Assembly (NCBI GenBank): GCA_016284875.1
Contig: JAEEPS010000030.1
Location: forward strand, 1-34,492
Source of the DNA: Salinivirgaceae bacterium
GTDB lineage: Bacteria; Bacteroidota; Bacteroidia; Bacteroidales; SZUA-534
DNA length: 34,492 nt
Reading direction: 5' to 3'
Shown: in pieces, positions 27,442-34,492 of the stretch
Numbering within the stretch: position 1 is the first letter of the stretch
Layout of the letters: every line of letters begins with the position of its first letter
Translations under genes and position numbers: made by a program
The notes under the pieces: model-generated
Databases searched by the model: none
Told to the model about the DNA's origin: nothing
The model's input: only the letters and a program-made list of their open reading frames with translations

Positions 27442-28194
27442 ATGCCAAAGCAAATGCAAATCCGCAATTTCGGTTATTTTTGGCTTGACGCGTGGGTGAT
27501 GGCCAACATCATTCAACTTGCGACGCAAGATTTCTGTAAACGCTATTTGAACCGCTCAAACGACCCTTGTGGCCGCCAATATGACCAAATGACGCAAGCG
27601 GCACGTTCTGTGCCTGCAAACATTGCAGAAGGCAACTCTCGACATTCAACATCGAAAGAGACGGAGATGAAACTCACCGATGTTGCCCGCGCAAGCCTTG
27701 CTGAGTTGGCTAACGATTATCTGAATTGGCTGTTGCAGAACGAGCAATTGCCGTGGTCGGTTAAATCGGAAGAATGCAGGCAGGTAAATGCTGTTCTGTT
27801 GGATAAACCCACCTACAAAGATGACGTTCAGTATTATAGCAGCATACACATATTGGCGCAGAAACACAAATTCGATGCGTGGCTTTGCTCAAACGATTCG
27901 ATTACAGAAGCACGCTGCCTGTTGATACTCTGCAACCGCCTTATTCTGATACTTAACAACCTGATAAACAATCTTCTTGAATCATTCCGTGAAGAAGGCG
28001 GTTTTACCGAAGGACTGACCGCCGAAAGACTCGCGTATCGCACAGAGCAAAGCATTAAGGCCGATGCGCCCGCTTGCCCCAAGTGTGGCAAACCGATGAT
28101 TCGCCGCGTTGCGAAGAAGGGTATGAATGCCGGCAAAGAGTTTTGGAGTTGCTCGGGCTATCCCGAATGCAATGGGACAAGAAAGATGGAGTGA
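27442..28194 (+). CDS. Four-helix-bundle protein fused to a topoisomerase-type C4 zinc ribbon
   Basis: This is a 250-residue protein. Residues 1-190 are helical, with YDQMTQAARSVPANIAEGNS, the motif of the four-helix-bundle family related to proteins encoded by 23S rRNA intervening sequences. A second conserved stretch (LLILCNRLILILNNLINNLL) follows. Residues 205-250 form a zinc ribbon: CPKCGKPMIRR, a spacer, then FWSCSGYPECNGTR, four Cys as in the C-terminal fingers of topoisomerase I. The finger suggests DNA or RNA binding; the bundle family has no settled function. This two-domain form is a known suffix-domain arrangement. It marks the left edge of the accessory-looking region. Confidence 0.85.
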   Translation: MPKQMQIRNFGYFWLDAWVMANIIQLATQDFCKRYLNRSNDPCGRQYDQMTQAARSVPANIAEGNSRHSTSKETEMKLTDVARASLAELANDYLNWLLQNEQLPWSVKSEECRQVNAVLLDKPTYKDDVQYYSSIHILAQKHKFDAWLCSNDSITEARCLLILCNRLILILNNLINNLLESFREEGGFTEGLTAERLAYRTEQSIKADAPACPKCGKPMIRRVAKKGMNAGKEFWSCSGYPECNGTRKME

Positions 28195-28580
28195 TGGCCT
28201 TATTATCTTTGGCGAATCCGAAATCTTAACACAATTTGAGAATCTTTTGTAAGTTTGTGCAAGTCCGAACCAAGTGTTAATGGGGCGGATTTGATTTGTA
28301 TAAAAAAACATTAATGAATTAAGTAAAGAAAAGTATTTGATTTAATATATTAACATTAAGAGTCTTACGCTCTTGTTCCTCTTGTCGAAACACCCCAAAG
28401 TAAACAAAGTGTCGGAATAAGCAAGCGAGAGGTTCACGCCGTTGGCGTGAGCCGTTTCGTGCTTATTAGACACAAAGGTAGGGGTACCTCGACAAGATAA
28501 TAAGCGATTAAAACGAAATGGCAAACGCCTTTCTTTTTGGTTGCTGGGGAATTGGGCTGAGATTCATTTAACAACAACTG
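28195..28580. other. 386-base intergenic region with A/T-rich palindrome and hairpin element
   Basis: No convincing gene lies here. The left part is A/T-rich. TTAATATATTAA, a perfect 12-base palindrome, sits near 28341-28352, then AAGAG/CTCTT (28358-28374) and the long hairpin described separately. Right of it is GGCAAACGCCTTTCTTTTT (28520-28538), a minimal hairpin with T-run that could terminate plus-strand transcription. A 60-residue minus-strand frame (28342-28524) is created by the hairpin and is probably not a gene. Confidence 0.6.
28380..28497. repeat. Long imperfect inverted repeat (about 118 bases), possible structured RNA or MITE
   Basis: Paired segments nest in order: TCTTGTCGA/TCGACAAGA (28380-28388/28489-28497), CCCC/GGGG (28393-28396/28481-28484), GTGTC/GACAC (28409-28413/28469-28473), AATAAGCA/TGCTTATT (28416-28423/28460-28467), CGAGA/TTTCG (28426-28430/28455-28459) and GGTTCACGCC/GGCGTGAGCC (28431-28440/28444-28453) around a GTT loop. 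Together they give one long rod with small internal loops. This is far beyond a terminator. No transposase is adjacent. The strand of any transcript is unknown. Confidence 0.75.
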
Positions 28581-28790
28581 ATGAATGGATTACCCCACAT
28601 AGGAGAAATAATACGCGCCGAAATGCATCGGCAGGGACGTACCAATATTTGGTTGGCGCAGCAGTTGTCGTGCAATTCGCGCACAATTAGCAAAATATTC
28701 AAAAAGGAAGTTATCGACACTTACCAATTGCTTCAAATTTCAATAGCCCTTCAGCGTGATTTCTTTAAGGTTTATTCCGAGTTGCTATAG
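28581..28790 (+). CDS. Small XRE-family helix-turn-helix regulator
   Basis: This 69-residue protein is essentially one helix-turn-helix domain. HIGEIIRAEMHRQGRTNIWL is helix 1 and the approach, then AQQLSCNSRTISKIFKKEVI is the recognition unit. The tail, DTYQLLQISIALQRDFFKVY, matches a common Bacteroidales XRE type (HIGE-I, IDT-LL-IS, DFF). The start ATG at 28581 lies just after the hairpin region. The gene ends at a pair of inverted repeats (28789-28831) that could be its own operator. It lies 176 bases before the MACPF gene on the same strand, so it is a plausible local regulator (inference). Confidence 0.82.
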   Translation: MNGLPHIGEIIRAEMHRQGRTNIWLAQQLSCNSRTISKIFKKEVIDTYQLLQISIALQRDFFKVYSELL

Positions 28791-28831
28791 ATGCCCAAAT
28801 TGGCGGCATTTGATGCCCGTTTGGGGCATCA
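28789..28831. promoter_or_regulatory. Two related inverted repeats between the XRE and MACPF genes
   Basis: ATGCCC, AAATT and GGCGGCAT (from the XRE stop to 28808) form an imperfect dyad. TGATGCCC/GGGCATCA (28811-28818/28824-28831) is a perfect 8-bp dyad with loop GTTTG. Both share GATGCCC. No T-run follows, so a terminator is unlikely; an operator or leader structure for the MACPF gene fits better. Confidence 0.55.
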
Positions 28832-28965
28832 TGGTTAAGGCTCTTATTAATTGTTTGTTTTTATAATTGTAATAAGCATGGTAACCTACTGCGCGATGTA
28901 ATTTATGAATATGGAAAACCAAACAATCTGAATCACGTAAATTTTTAATTATAAAATATTTAGTA

Positions 28966-30540
28966 ATGAAAAAAACAATTGTATGTATGGCCTTTATGGG
29001 TATAGTATTTGGCTCATGGGCACAAGGAAGAAGTAGTTATGATGCGTCAATGTTCAAAATATACGGTCAGCAGGCCGCAATTGAACCTGGCAAAAGTATA
29101 AACATTGCCGACCCATTTATGACAACACGGCAATGTTTTACTAGCAGTTCGCGTGACGCCAGCTTACTAAAAAAACAAGGTACAGCAGGTGTAAAAACAC
29201 ATGTTGAGGTATTTTATACCAAAAATGAACAGGAGTATCAGCAATTGAAAAGTACGAATGCATCTGAAAGCGTTTCATTCTTAAATACTTTTTCCGTCGG
29301 GGCATCACAGGCATCACAATTGTTAAAAGAATCTATGCAGAAAACCGAGCGACTTGTTTTTATTGCAACTGTCGATTTCGGTAATTATTTCTATCCTGAC
29401 GAACCTGAGTTTACACCAGAAGCAAAAGCGTTATTGAATGAAGGAAAGTACGATGAATTTAAAACGCGTTATGGTACTCATTTTGTCTCGGGCATAGGAA
29501 AAACATCAAAGGTTACAGTAGAATTAATACGTAACCAATCAGAAAAAAAAGAGCAAAACATAGATGAAATGGTTGCCAGTATGGAAGGGGCGTTAGGTTC
29601 GGTTTCCGGTGGATTTAAGGTTGAAAACAAAGAAGAACAAAATAAAAACTTCAGGGAAAGTGGCTTCAGCGTAGTTGTCGATGTTGAAGGTCCCCATCTT
29701 AACACCGATAGTTGGGCAGACGCTATACAAAAACTTTCGAAAGCCGACGGTGACTTAATTGATGCTGTAATTGGATTCGTGAAACAACAATTGAAAGATT
29801 GCCAAAATGAAGCAGATGCACTTGTCTCTCGATATTTTCTGACAGATTTCTCACTTTATGGTTGTAAAGGGATTAATTGGAATTTAGAGAAAGAAAAGAA
29901 ACTGGGCGAAATAAACGAAGATTACTTATCATTATGTATGTTGATAGATATGGCCGAAGATGCCGTTAACACAAATCCTGCCACAAATCCAAACAGCATG
30001 ATAGGAATGATGGTAAAAGAGATATCACAACAACTGGGGGCTCAGGAACATGATGATTTGGATGCCAAAATAGGTGGACTAACCCCAGAATGGAAAAAAG
30101 TGATTGAAAAAGGAAACGCTCTTATTCCAAAATTGAAAAAGCAATATGAATTATTCAGTAATGTGGCCAACGATGTTAACGACCCTGCAAACATTATAGA
30201 TTATTCGGCTGAAGAAGAAGAATTTGGTGAACTATTTGTGTCAATATTTGATAAAATAGTGGAGTTTGCAGAAGAATGGGCAAGCACAATACCACAATTG
30301 GGATTATTGACGGTTGTGAATCAGTCTGGTGACCCATTTAATGTATATGTAAATAACGAATTTAAGGGTGTTGTTAACGGTTATGGTAAGTTGAATTTGC
30401 AACTTAATGTTGGAACAACAAATCAAGTTAAAGCAGTACAAAAAAGCGGCTATACCTTTTATGAAACTGTAAATTATCGAACCGTAGTAATATCATCCAT
30501 CGGAGAGAAAGTAGAAGTAAAGATAGGTTTGGAAGACTAA
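28966..30540 (+). CDS. Secreted MACPF (perforin-like) domain protein
   Basis: This 524-residue protein has a signal peptide (MKKTIVCMAFMGIVFGSWAQ) with no lipobox. The MACPF signature is FKTRYGTHFVSGIGKT (Y169-F173, the Y-G-T-H-F core). Flanking helical stretches (about 98-125 and 195-226, the latter with SMEGALGSVSGGF) sit where MACPF proteins carry the helices that unfold into membrane strands. A helical segment rich in Glu and Lys follows (about 350-440). The C-terminal beta domain (about 445-524, NQSGDPFNVYVNNEFKGVV) resembles PEGA-like modules. Bacteroidales MACPF proteins include secreted antimicrobial proteins that kill related strains; whether this one does is inference. The gene is visibly A/T-rich compared with neighbours and ends at a strong terminator. 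Confidence 0.8.
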   Translation: MKKTIVCMAFMGIVFGSWAQGRSSYDASMFKIYGQQAAIEPGKSINIADPFMTTRQCFTSSSRDASLLKKQGTAGVKTHVEVFYTKNEQEYQQLKSTNASESVSFLNTFSVGASQASQLLKESMQKTERLVFIATVDFGNYFYPDEPEFTPEAKALLNEGKYDEFKTRYGTHFVSGIGKTSKVTVELIRNQSEKKEQNIDEMVASMEGALGSVSGGFKVENKEEQNKNFRESGFSVVVDVEGPHLNTDSWADAIQKLSKADGDLIDAVIGFVKQQLKDCQNEADALVSRYFLTDFSLYGCKGINWNLEKEKKLGEINEDYLSLCMLIDMAEDAVNTNPATNPNSMIGMMVKEISQQLGAQEHDDLDAKIGGLTPEWKKVIEKGNALIPKLKKQYELFSNVANDVNDPANIIDYSAEEEEFGELFVSIFDKIVEFAEEWASTIPQLGLLTVVNQSGDPFNVYVNNEFKGVVNGYGKLNLQLNVGTTNQVKAVQKSGYTFYETVNYRTVVISSIGEKVEVKIGLED

Positions 30541-30567
30541 ATAAACTAAAGCATAAATACGTATTCC

Positions 30568-30604
30568 AAAAAATCCTTGTTAATCAATAACAAGGATTTT
30601 TTTT
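30568..30604 (+). terminator. Rho-independent terminator after the MACPF gene
   Basis: AAAATCCTTGTTA and TAACAAGGATTTT pair perfectly (30570-30582/30588-30600) with a five-base loop, followed by a T-run to 30604. The flanking A-run makes it potentially bidirectional. Confidence 0.88.
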
Positions 30605-30660
30605 GCAATATTCTTCCGGTGACCTATAGGTTTGGCTTACGCAGAAGATATTTGTCTATG

Positions 30661-30722
30661 AAAATCTGTGTAATCTATGCGAAAAATCCCATAAATCCCT
30701 TCAATCTGCGTCATCTGCGTTC
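30661..30722. repeat. Compound repeat copy C
   Basis: AAAATCTGTGTAATCTATGC and, further on, TTCAATCTGCGTCATCTGCG then TTC repeat the right-hand words of copies A (12288-12371) and B (23671-23753), in the same orientation. The left-hand words (AACAGGTT, AATTCGTAATTCA) are absent. Confidence 0.65.
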
Positions 30723-30915
30723 ATTTTCCCATCCGTCAATAAATAAACACTCACTTGTTAATTAAAACCTTCGTTGCACAAATTGCATGTTGCTGAAAAC
30801 GATTTTATTTGTTCTGGATAATAAGAGCCAGATTTGGGCTGAAAATGACGCTGATTTGACTCAAAATTGGAATAGAAACGGGGGGCGGGAGCGTTCCCAT
30901 TTAGTTCATTCTTTT

Positions 30916-33900
30916 ATGCATAGAAAATTATTAGCCAGATGTTTGGCGGCCGTTATCTCACTAACGGCTTTAAGTGCTTCGGCACAGAAATCGATAATCT
31001 ATAGCGACGAGGACTACGATTACCGCGTAGGCGTCGATTTGTTCAGCAAGCAGCACTATTCGCAGGCGCAGGAGTTTTTTGAGCGGGTGGTGTCGCGCTA
31101 TGGTGATGAGTTTGCCGACATCAAGGCCGATGCTGAATATTATGCCGCGCTGTGCGCCCTCGAACTCTTCAACAACGATGCTGAATACCGCATCGGCAAG
31201 TTCATTATCAACTATCCTGAAAGTCCGCGCACGCGCACCGCATACTTCGAAATGGGCCGCTACCAATACCGCGTGAACCACTATCGCGAGGCCATCGAGT
31301 ACTTTGACAAGGTGTGGAAGCAGCACCTGAACCGCGACCAGCAGGCCGAACTCTACTTCAAGAAGGGCTACTGCTACTTCAAACTGGGGCAGACCGAGAA
31401 GGCCCAGAAAATGTTCTACGAACTGATTGACAAGAACAATAAATATTCGGCGCCAGCCATCTATTTCTACGCTCATCTGGCTTACGCCAACAAAAACTAC
31501 GAAACGGCGCTCAACAATCTTGCAAAAATCGAGAACGACCCCGCTTTCGCGCCCGTTGTGCCGTACTACAGGGTGCAGATTTACTTCCTTCAGGGGAAAG
31601 ACGACAAGGTGCTGGAGTTGGGTCGTCCGTTGCTCGAGAAAAGCGATGCCAAGCGTCAGGCCGAGATGTTGCGCATAGTGGGTGAGGCGCTATACAACAA
31701 AGGGCTCTACACCGAGGCTTTACCTTATTTGGAGAACTACAAGAGCAACGCCAGCAACTACACTCGCGAGGATATATATCAACTTGGTTATGCGTACTTT
31801 AAGACGGGTGACTTCCAGCAAACCGTTAACACAATGTCGAACGTGACTAACCTCGACGACGCACTGACGCAGAACGCCTATTTCCACATTGCCTACTCAA
31901 ATATGAAGTTGGAGCAGAAGGATAAGGCGCTTTTGGCCTTTGAGGCGGCGTCAAAATACGATTTCAACGACCGAATCAAGGAACAGTCGCTGCTCAACTA
32001 CGCAAAACTGTCGTATGAATTAGCCTATTCGCCTTTCAACGAGACACTTAAGGCTTTCAACAAATATCTCGAACTCTATCCGAAATCGATTCACCGCGAC
32101 GAGGTGTACGAATATATGGTAAAGGTTTGTCTGTCAAGCAAAAACTATGAGGAAGCACTTGCCACCATCGCCAAAATTAAGAACAAGACGGCCGAGATGC
32201 AGTCGGCATGGCAGCGCGTGGCCTATTTCCGCGGACTCGAACTGTTCAACAACCTGAAGTTCGACGAGTCGGTTGCTGCGTTCGACCAGGCCATATCGCT
32301 CAAAGCGTACGACAAGGAGATACGCGCTCTGGCTTGCTATTGGAAGGCCGAGGCGCTCTACCGCATGGCGGAGTACGATAGGGCAGCCGATGCCTACAAC
32401 CAGTTGCTAACCACGCCTGGAGCCTACACAATGCCCGAGTACAAGACGTGCTATTACAACATCGGTTACTGCAATTTCAAGACAAAGAAATACATCAAAG
32501 CCGCCGACTGGTTCCGCAAATATGTTGAGAAGCCCGCCACGGCCGATACCGCCAAACTGGCCGACAGTTACATCCGCATAGGCGACTGCTACTTTGTTTC
32601 GTCGAAGTTCAACGATGCCGTGCTCTACTACGGAATGGCCGCCGACATGAATAAGTTCGATGCCGAATACGCATTGTTCCAGAAGGGTTTTGCAATGGGA
32701 CTTGACAAGAATCTGCACGGCAAGATTCTGGCAATGAGCGATTTGCTGAAGCGTTATCCGAATTCGAAATATGCCGCCGACGCACTTTTTGAACGTGGCC
32801 GCGCCTATACGATTCTCGATTCCACACAATTGGCAATCAGCGATTTCCGCCTGTTGGCGAAGAACTATCCGAACAGTTCGTATGTGGTTAAATCAATGCT
32901 TCAAACGGGCTTGCTCTACTATGCTGATGGTCAGAACTATATGGCAATCGACAACTTCAAGAATGTGATTGAGAAATACCCTGGCTCATCGGAGGCCGAC
33001 GAGGCGCTGTTTGCTTTGAAGAACGTCTACGTGGACATGAACAAGGTTGACGATTATTTCGACTACGCGCAGAGCAAGGGTAAGGGCAACATCGACCAGA
33101 ACGAGCGCGACTCGCTTACCTACGCATCGGCCGAAAAAGTCTATATGTCAGGCAATTGGACCGAAGCCGCAGGCCTGTTCGACAGTTATCTGGACAAGTT
33201 CCCAAGCGGTCGTTTCTCGCTTAACGCGACCTACTATCGCGGCGACTGCAACCTGAAACTGCATAAGAACAGCGCGGCCAAAGCCGACTTTATTGCTGTG
33301 GCAGGGAAGCAGAAAAACACCTTCACCGAGGCAGCGCTGTTGAGTTCAGCCACTCTGGCCGAGAACGACAAGGACTACAAGCAGGCTTACAACCTTTATA
33401 AACAGTTGGAAGACAACGCCGAAGTGAAGTCGAACCTGATGATTGCGCGCGAGGGGCAGATGAAAACGGCCTTTGCCGACAGCAACTTCAACAACGCGCT
33501 TGAGTCGGCCCGCAAACTGCTCATCACCGACAAGGTTTCGGACGAGCAGGTGCGCACCGCACGCCACATAATGGCCGTAAGTTACTATCAAACAAACCAG
33601 TTGGACCCAGCCATCACACAATTCCGCATTCTGGCGCAGGATATGAACAGCCGCGAGGGTGCCGAGGCTCAGTATATGGTTGCTCGTATGTTGTTCGAAC
33701 AGAACGAGTTGCAGAAGTCAGAGGATGAGATTAACAAACTTATCGGCTCTGGAACGTCGCACATCTACTGGATTGCCAAATCGTTCTTCCTGCTGTCTGA
33801 CATATGCATGAGCCGCAACGACCGCTTCCAGGCCAAAGCCAACCTGCAGAGCGTCATCGACAACTACGGCGACACCAAAGACGGCATTGTGGCCGAGGCC

Positions 33901-34368
33901 AACGCCAAACTGAAACTCATTGTTGACGCGGAAAGCACCAAGTTTGTTGACGACAACTCGAAGCAGGAGGTTGAAGTAACGATTGATATGAGTGGCGGTA
34001 ACGACAACGAAAACAATTACTATAACGACAGAGAAGAGCCTGAAGAGAACAAGGAAACAAGCGATAACAGCCAGCCTGCCCAAATGCAACTGATGGAGGC
34101 CCCGATGACCGAATCGGCCGCGACCTACACACCAGAGCCGCAAAACGGGCAGGAGAGTGCGCCGCAGGTGGACGAATCAGTGATTGAGGAACCAGCGGCA
34201 ACCACCGAGGCCGAGCCTGAAGCAGCAGAGCCAGCCAGCGAAACTGCTGAAATGCCAGCCGCTGAAGAACCCGCTGCCGAGCAGACCGATGAATCGGCTG
34301 AACCTTCTGATTCAGAAGAGAATACCGAAGCACCTGCCGAAGAAAACACAATTCAAGAACAAGAATAA
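30916..34368 (+). CDS. Large exported TPR-repeat protein with acidic Pro/Glu/Ala-rich tail
   Basis: This protein has about 1150 residues from ATG 30916, the start that gives a signal peptide (MHRKLLARCLAAVISLTALS, then ASAQ). The body, about residues 30-1010, is an array of TPR units of the periplasmic YbgF/BamD type, for example YSQAQEFFERVVSRYGDEF, EAIEYFDKVWKQHLNRDQ, NFKNVIEKYPGSSEADEALF and AISDFRLLAKNYPNSSYV. The last 120 residues are disordered, acidic and repetitive in Glu-Pro-Ala. The protein is probably periplasmic or outer-membrane-associated and scaffolds other proteins. The downstream gene starts 14 bases after its stop, and TPR plus outer-membrane-protein pairs of this kind recur in Bacteroidetes (general knowledge). 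Confidence 0.88.
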   Translation: MHRKLLARCLAAVISLTALSASAQKSIIYSDEDYDYRVGVDLFSKQHYSQAQEFFERVVSRYGDEFADIKADAEYYAALCALELFNNDAEYRIGKFIINYPESPRTRTAYFEMGRYQYRVNHYREAIEYFDKVWKQHLNRDQQAELYFKKGYCYFKLGQTEKAQKMFYELIDKNNKYSAPAIYFYAHLAYANKNYETALNNLAKIENDPAFAPVVPYYRVQIYFLQGKDDKVLELGRPLLEKSDAKRQAEMLRIVGEALYNKGLYTEALPYLENYKSNASNYTREDIYQLGYAYFKTGDFQQTVNTMSNVTNLDDALTQNAYFHIAYSNMKLEQKDKALLAFEAASKYDFNDRIKEQSLLNYAKLSYELAYSPFNETLKAFNKYLELYPKSIHRDEVYEYMVKVCLSSKNYEEALATIAKIKNKTAEMQSAWQRVAYFRGLELFNNLKFDESVAAFDQAISLKAYDKEIRALACYWKAEALYRMAEYDRAADAYNQLLTTPGAYTMPEYKTCYYNIGYCNFKTKKYIKAADWFRKYVEKPATADTAKLADSYIRIGDCYFVSSKFNDAVLYYGMAADMNKFDAEYALFQKGFAMGLDKNLHGKILAMSDLLKRYPNSKYAADALFERGRAYTILDSTQLAISDFRLLAKNYPNSSYVVKSMLQTGLLYYADGQNYMAIDNFKNVIEKYPGSSEADEALFALKNVYVDMNKVDDYFDYAQSKGKGNIDQNERDSLTYASAEKVYMSGNWTEAAGLFDSYLDKFPSGRFSLNATYYRGDCNLKLHKNSAAKADFIAVAGKQKNTFTEAALLSSATLAENDKDYKQAYNLYKQLEDNAEVKSNLMIAREGQMKTAFADSNFNNALESARKLLITDKVSDEQVRTARHIMAVSYYQTNQLDPAITQFRILAQDMNSREGAEAQYMVARMLFEQNELQKSEDEINKLIGSGTSHIYWIAKSFFLLSDICMSRNDRFQAKANLQSVIDNYGDTKDGIVAEANAKLKLIVDAESTKFVDDNSKQEVEVTIDMSGGNDNENNYYNDREEPEENKETSDNSQPAQMQLMEAPMTESAATYTPEPQNGQESAPQVDESVIEEPAATTEAEPEAAEPASETAEMPAAEEPAAEQTDESAEPSDSEENTEAPAEENTIQEQE

Positions 34369-34382
34369 ACCGACATACAGAT

Positions 34383-34492
34383 ATGATACGTTTGAAACGA
34401 AATATCCTGATTCTGACAATGTTAGGTTCGTGCACCGTAATGGCGCAGAACAACCTGAATCAAGAGGTGAAGGTCATAAAATCGTATGAGCC
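34383..34492 (+). CDS. Start of an exported (probably outer-membrane) protein, cut off by the window
   Basis: Only 36 codons are visible. They start MIRLKRNILILTMLGSC and continue TVMAQNNLNQEVKVIKSYEP. The signal peptide probably ends at AQ; the internal SC is not followed by typical lipoprotein residues. The NQEVKVIKSYEP segment resembles the N-terminus of Bacteroidetes outer-membrane proteins encoded next to TPR proteins, but the rest is outside the window. It lies 14 bases after the TPR gene and is probably cotranscribed. Confidence 0.75.
   Translation, partial: MIRLKRNILILTMLGSCTVMAQNNLNQEVKVIKSYE

Larger units (their letters stand above)
30541..30915. other. Intergenic region between MACPF and TPR genes
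   Basis: This 375-base stretch holds the MACPF terminator, compound repeat copy C (30661-30722) and the TPR gene leader. The TPR frame is open from 30787, but no signal peptide or coding pattern appears before ATG 30916, so the extension is probably noncoding. GAAAATGACGCTGATTTGAC (30840-30859) loosely resembles the repeat words in reverse. No clear promoter boxes were found. Confidence 0.55.

Noticed and set aside
28342..28524. 60-residue minus-strand open frame
   Set aside because: It is the translation of the long hairpin element. No domain or signal is seen, and the base pairing explains the sequence better than coding.
30787..30915. 43-residue N-terminal extension of the TPR protein
   Set aside because: The signal peptide starts at ATG 30916. 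The upstream residues are unlike an export signal and lie in a repeat-related leader.

Overview
The window looks like a chromosomal segment of a Bacteroidales-type member of the Bacteroidota. The evidence is a SusC/SusD pair under a hybrid two-component regulator, DUF3822, DUF4831 and DUF4159 proteins, Bacteroidetes-style promoters (a TTTG box and a TAnnTTTG box, clearest before gyrB), weak Shine-Dalgarno signals, and a periplasmic TPR protein followed by an outer-membrane protein. No rRNA, tRNA, CRISPR array, integrase or transposase was seen.

Layout. 1-1769 (-): a RecD/Pif1-like helicase followed three bases later by a truncated response regulator. 1966-4596 (+): a membrane-anchored unknown, DUF3822, rsmD (overlapping DUF3822) and a SlyD-type isomerase. 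4713-17653 (-): a compact polysaccharide utilisation locus (PUL) encoding a hybrid two-component sensor, an SGNH esterase lipoprotein, a GH43 glycosidase lipoprotein, a possible 73-residue membrane protein, SusC and SusD. 17821-19969 (-): DUF4159, rsmE and an acyl-ACP thioesterase. 20201-22171 (+): gyrB. 22245-27198 (-): a MATE exporter, DUF4831, the bifunctional NAD(P)HX repair enzyme and an FtsE-like ATPase. 27442-34492 (+): a four-helix-bundle/zinc-ribbon fusion, a long hairpin element, a small XRE regulator, a secreted MACPF protein, a large TPR protein and the start of an outer-membrane protein.

How the genes work together. In the PUL the sensor should detect an oligosaccharide in the periplasm and switch on the rest. 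SusD and SusC would capture and import the glycan, GH43 would remove pentose side chains or ends, and the SGNH protein would remove acyl groups. This suggests an acetylated xylan, arabinan or pectin, but the substrate is inferred. Five near-identical TGCAATCGGTTGCA-like dyads lie before both enzyme and transporter units and look like shared operators. No LacI-type regulator is visible here.

The most accessory-looking part is about 28.2-30.8 kb. It is visibly A/T-rich and holds the hairpin element, the XRE gene with two inverted repeats at its 3' end, and the MACPF gene, which may encode a secreted pore-forming antagonism protein. Two families of short intergenic repeats (an 8-bp tandem unit and a longer compound repeat) recur across the window. 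They are the main structure that the genes do not explain.
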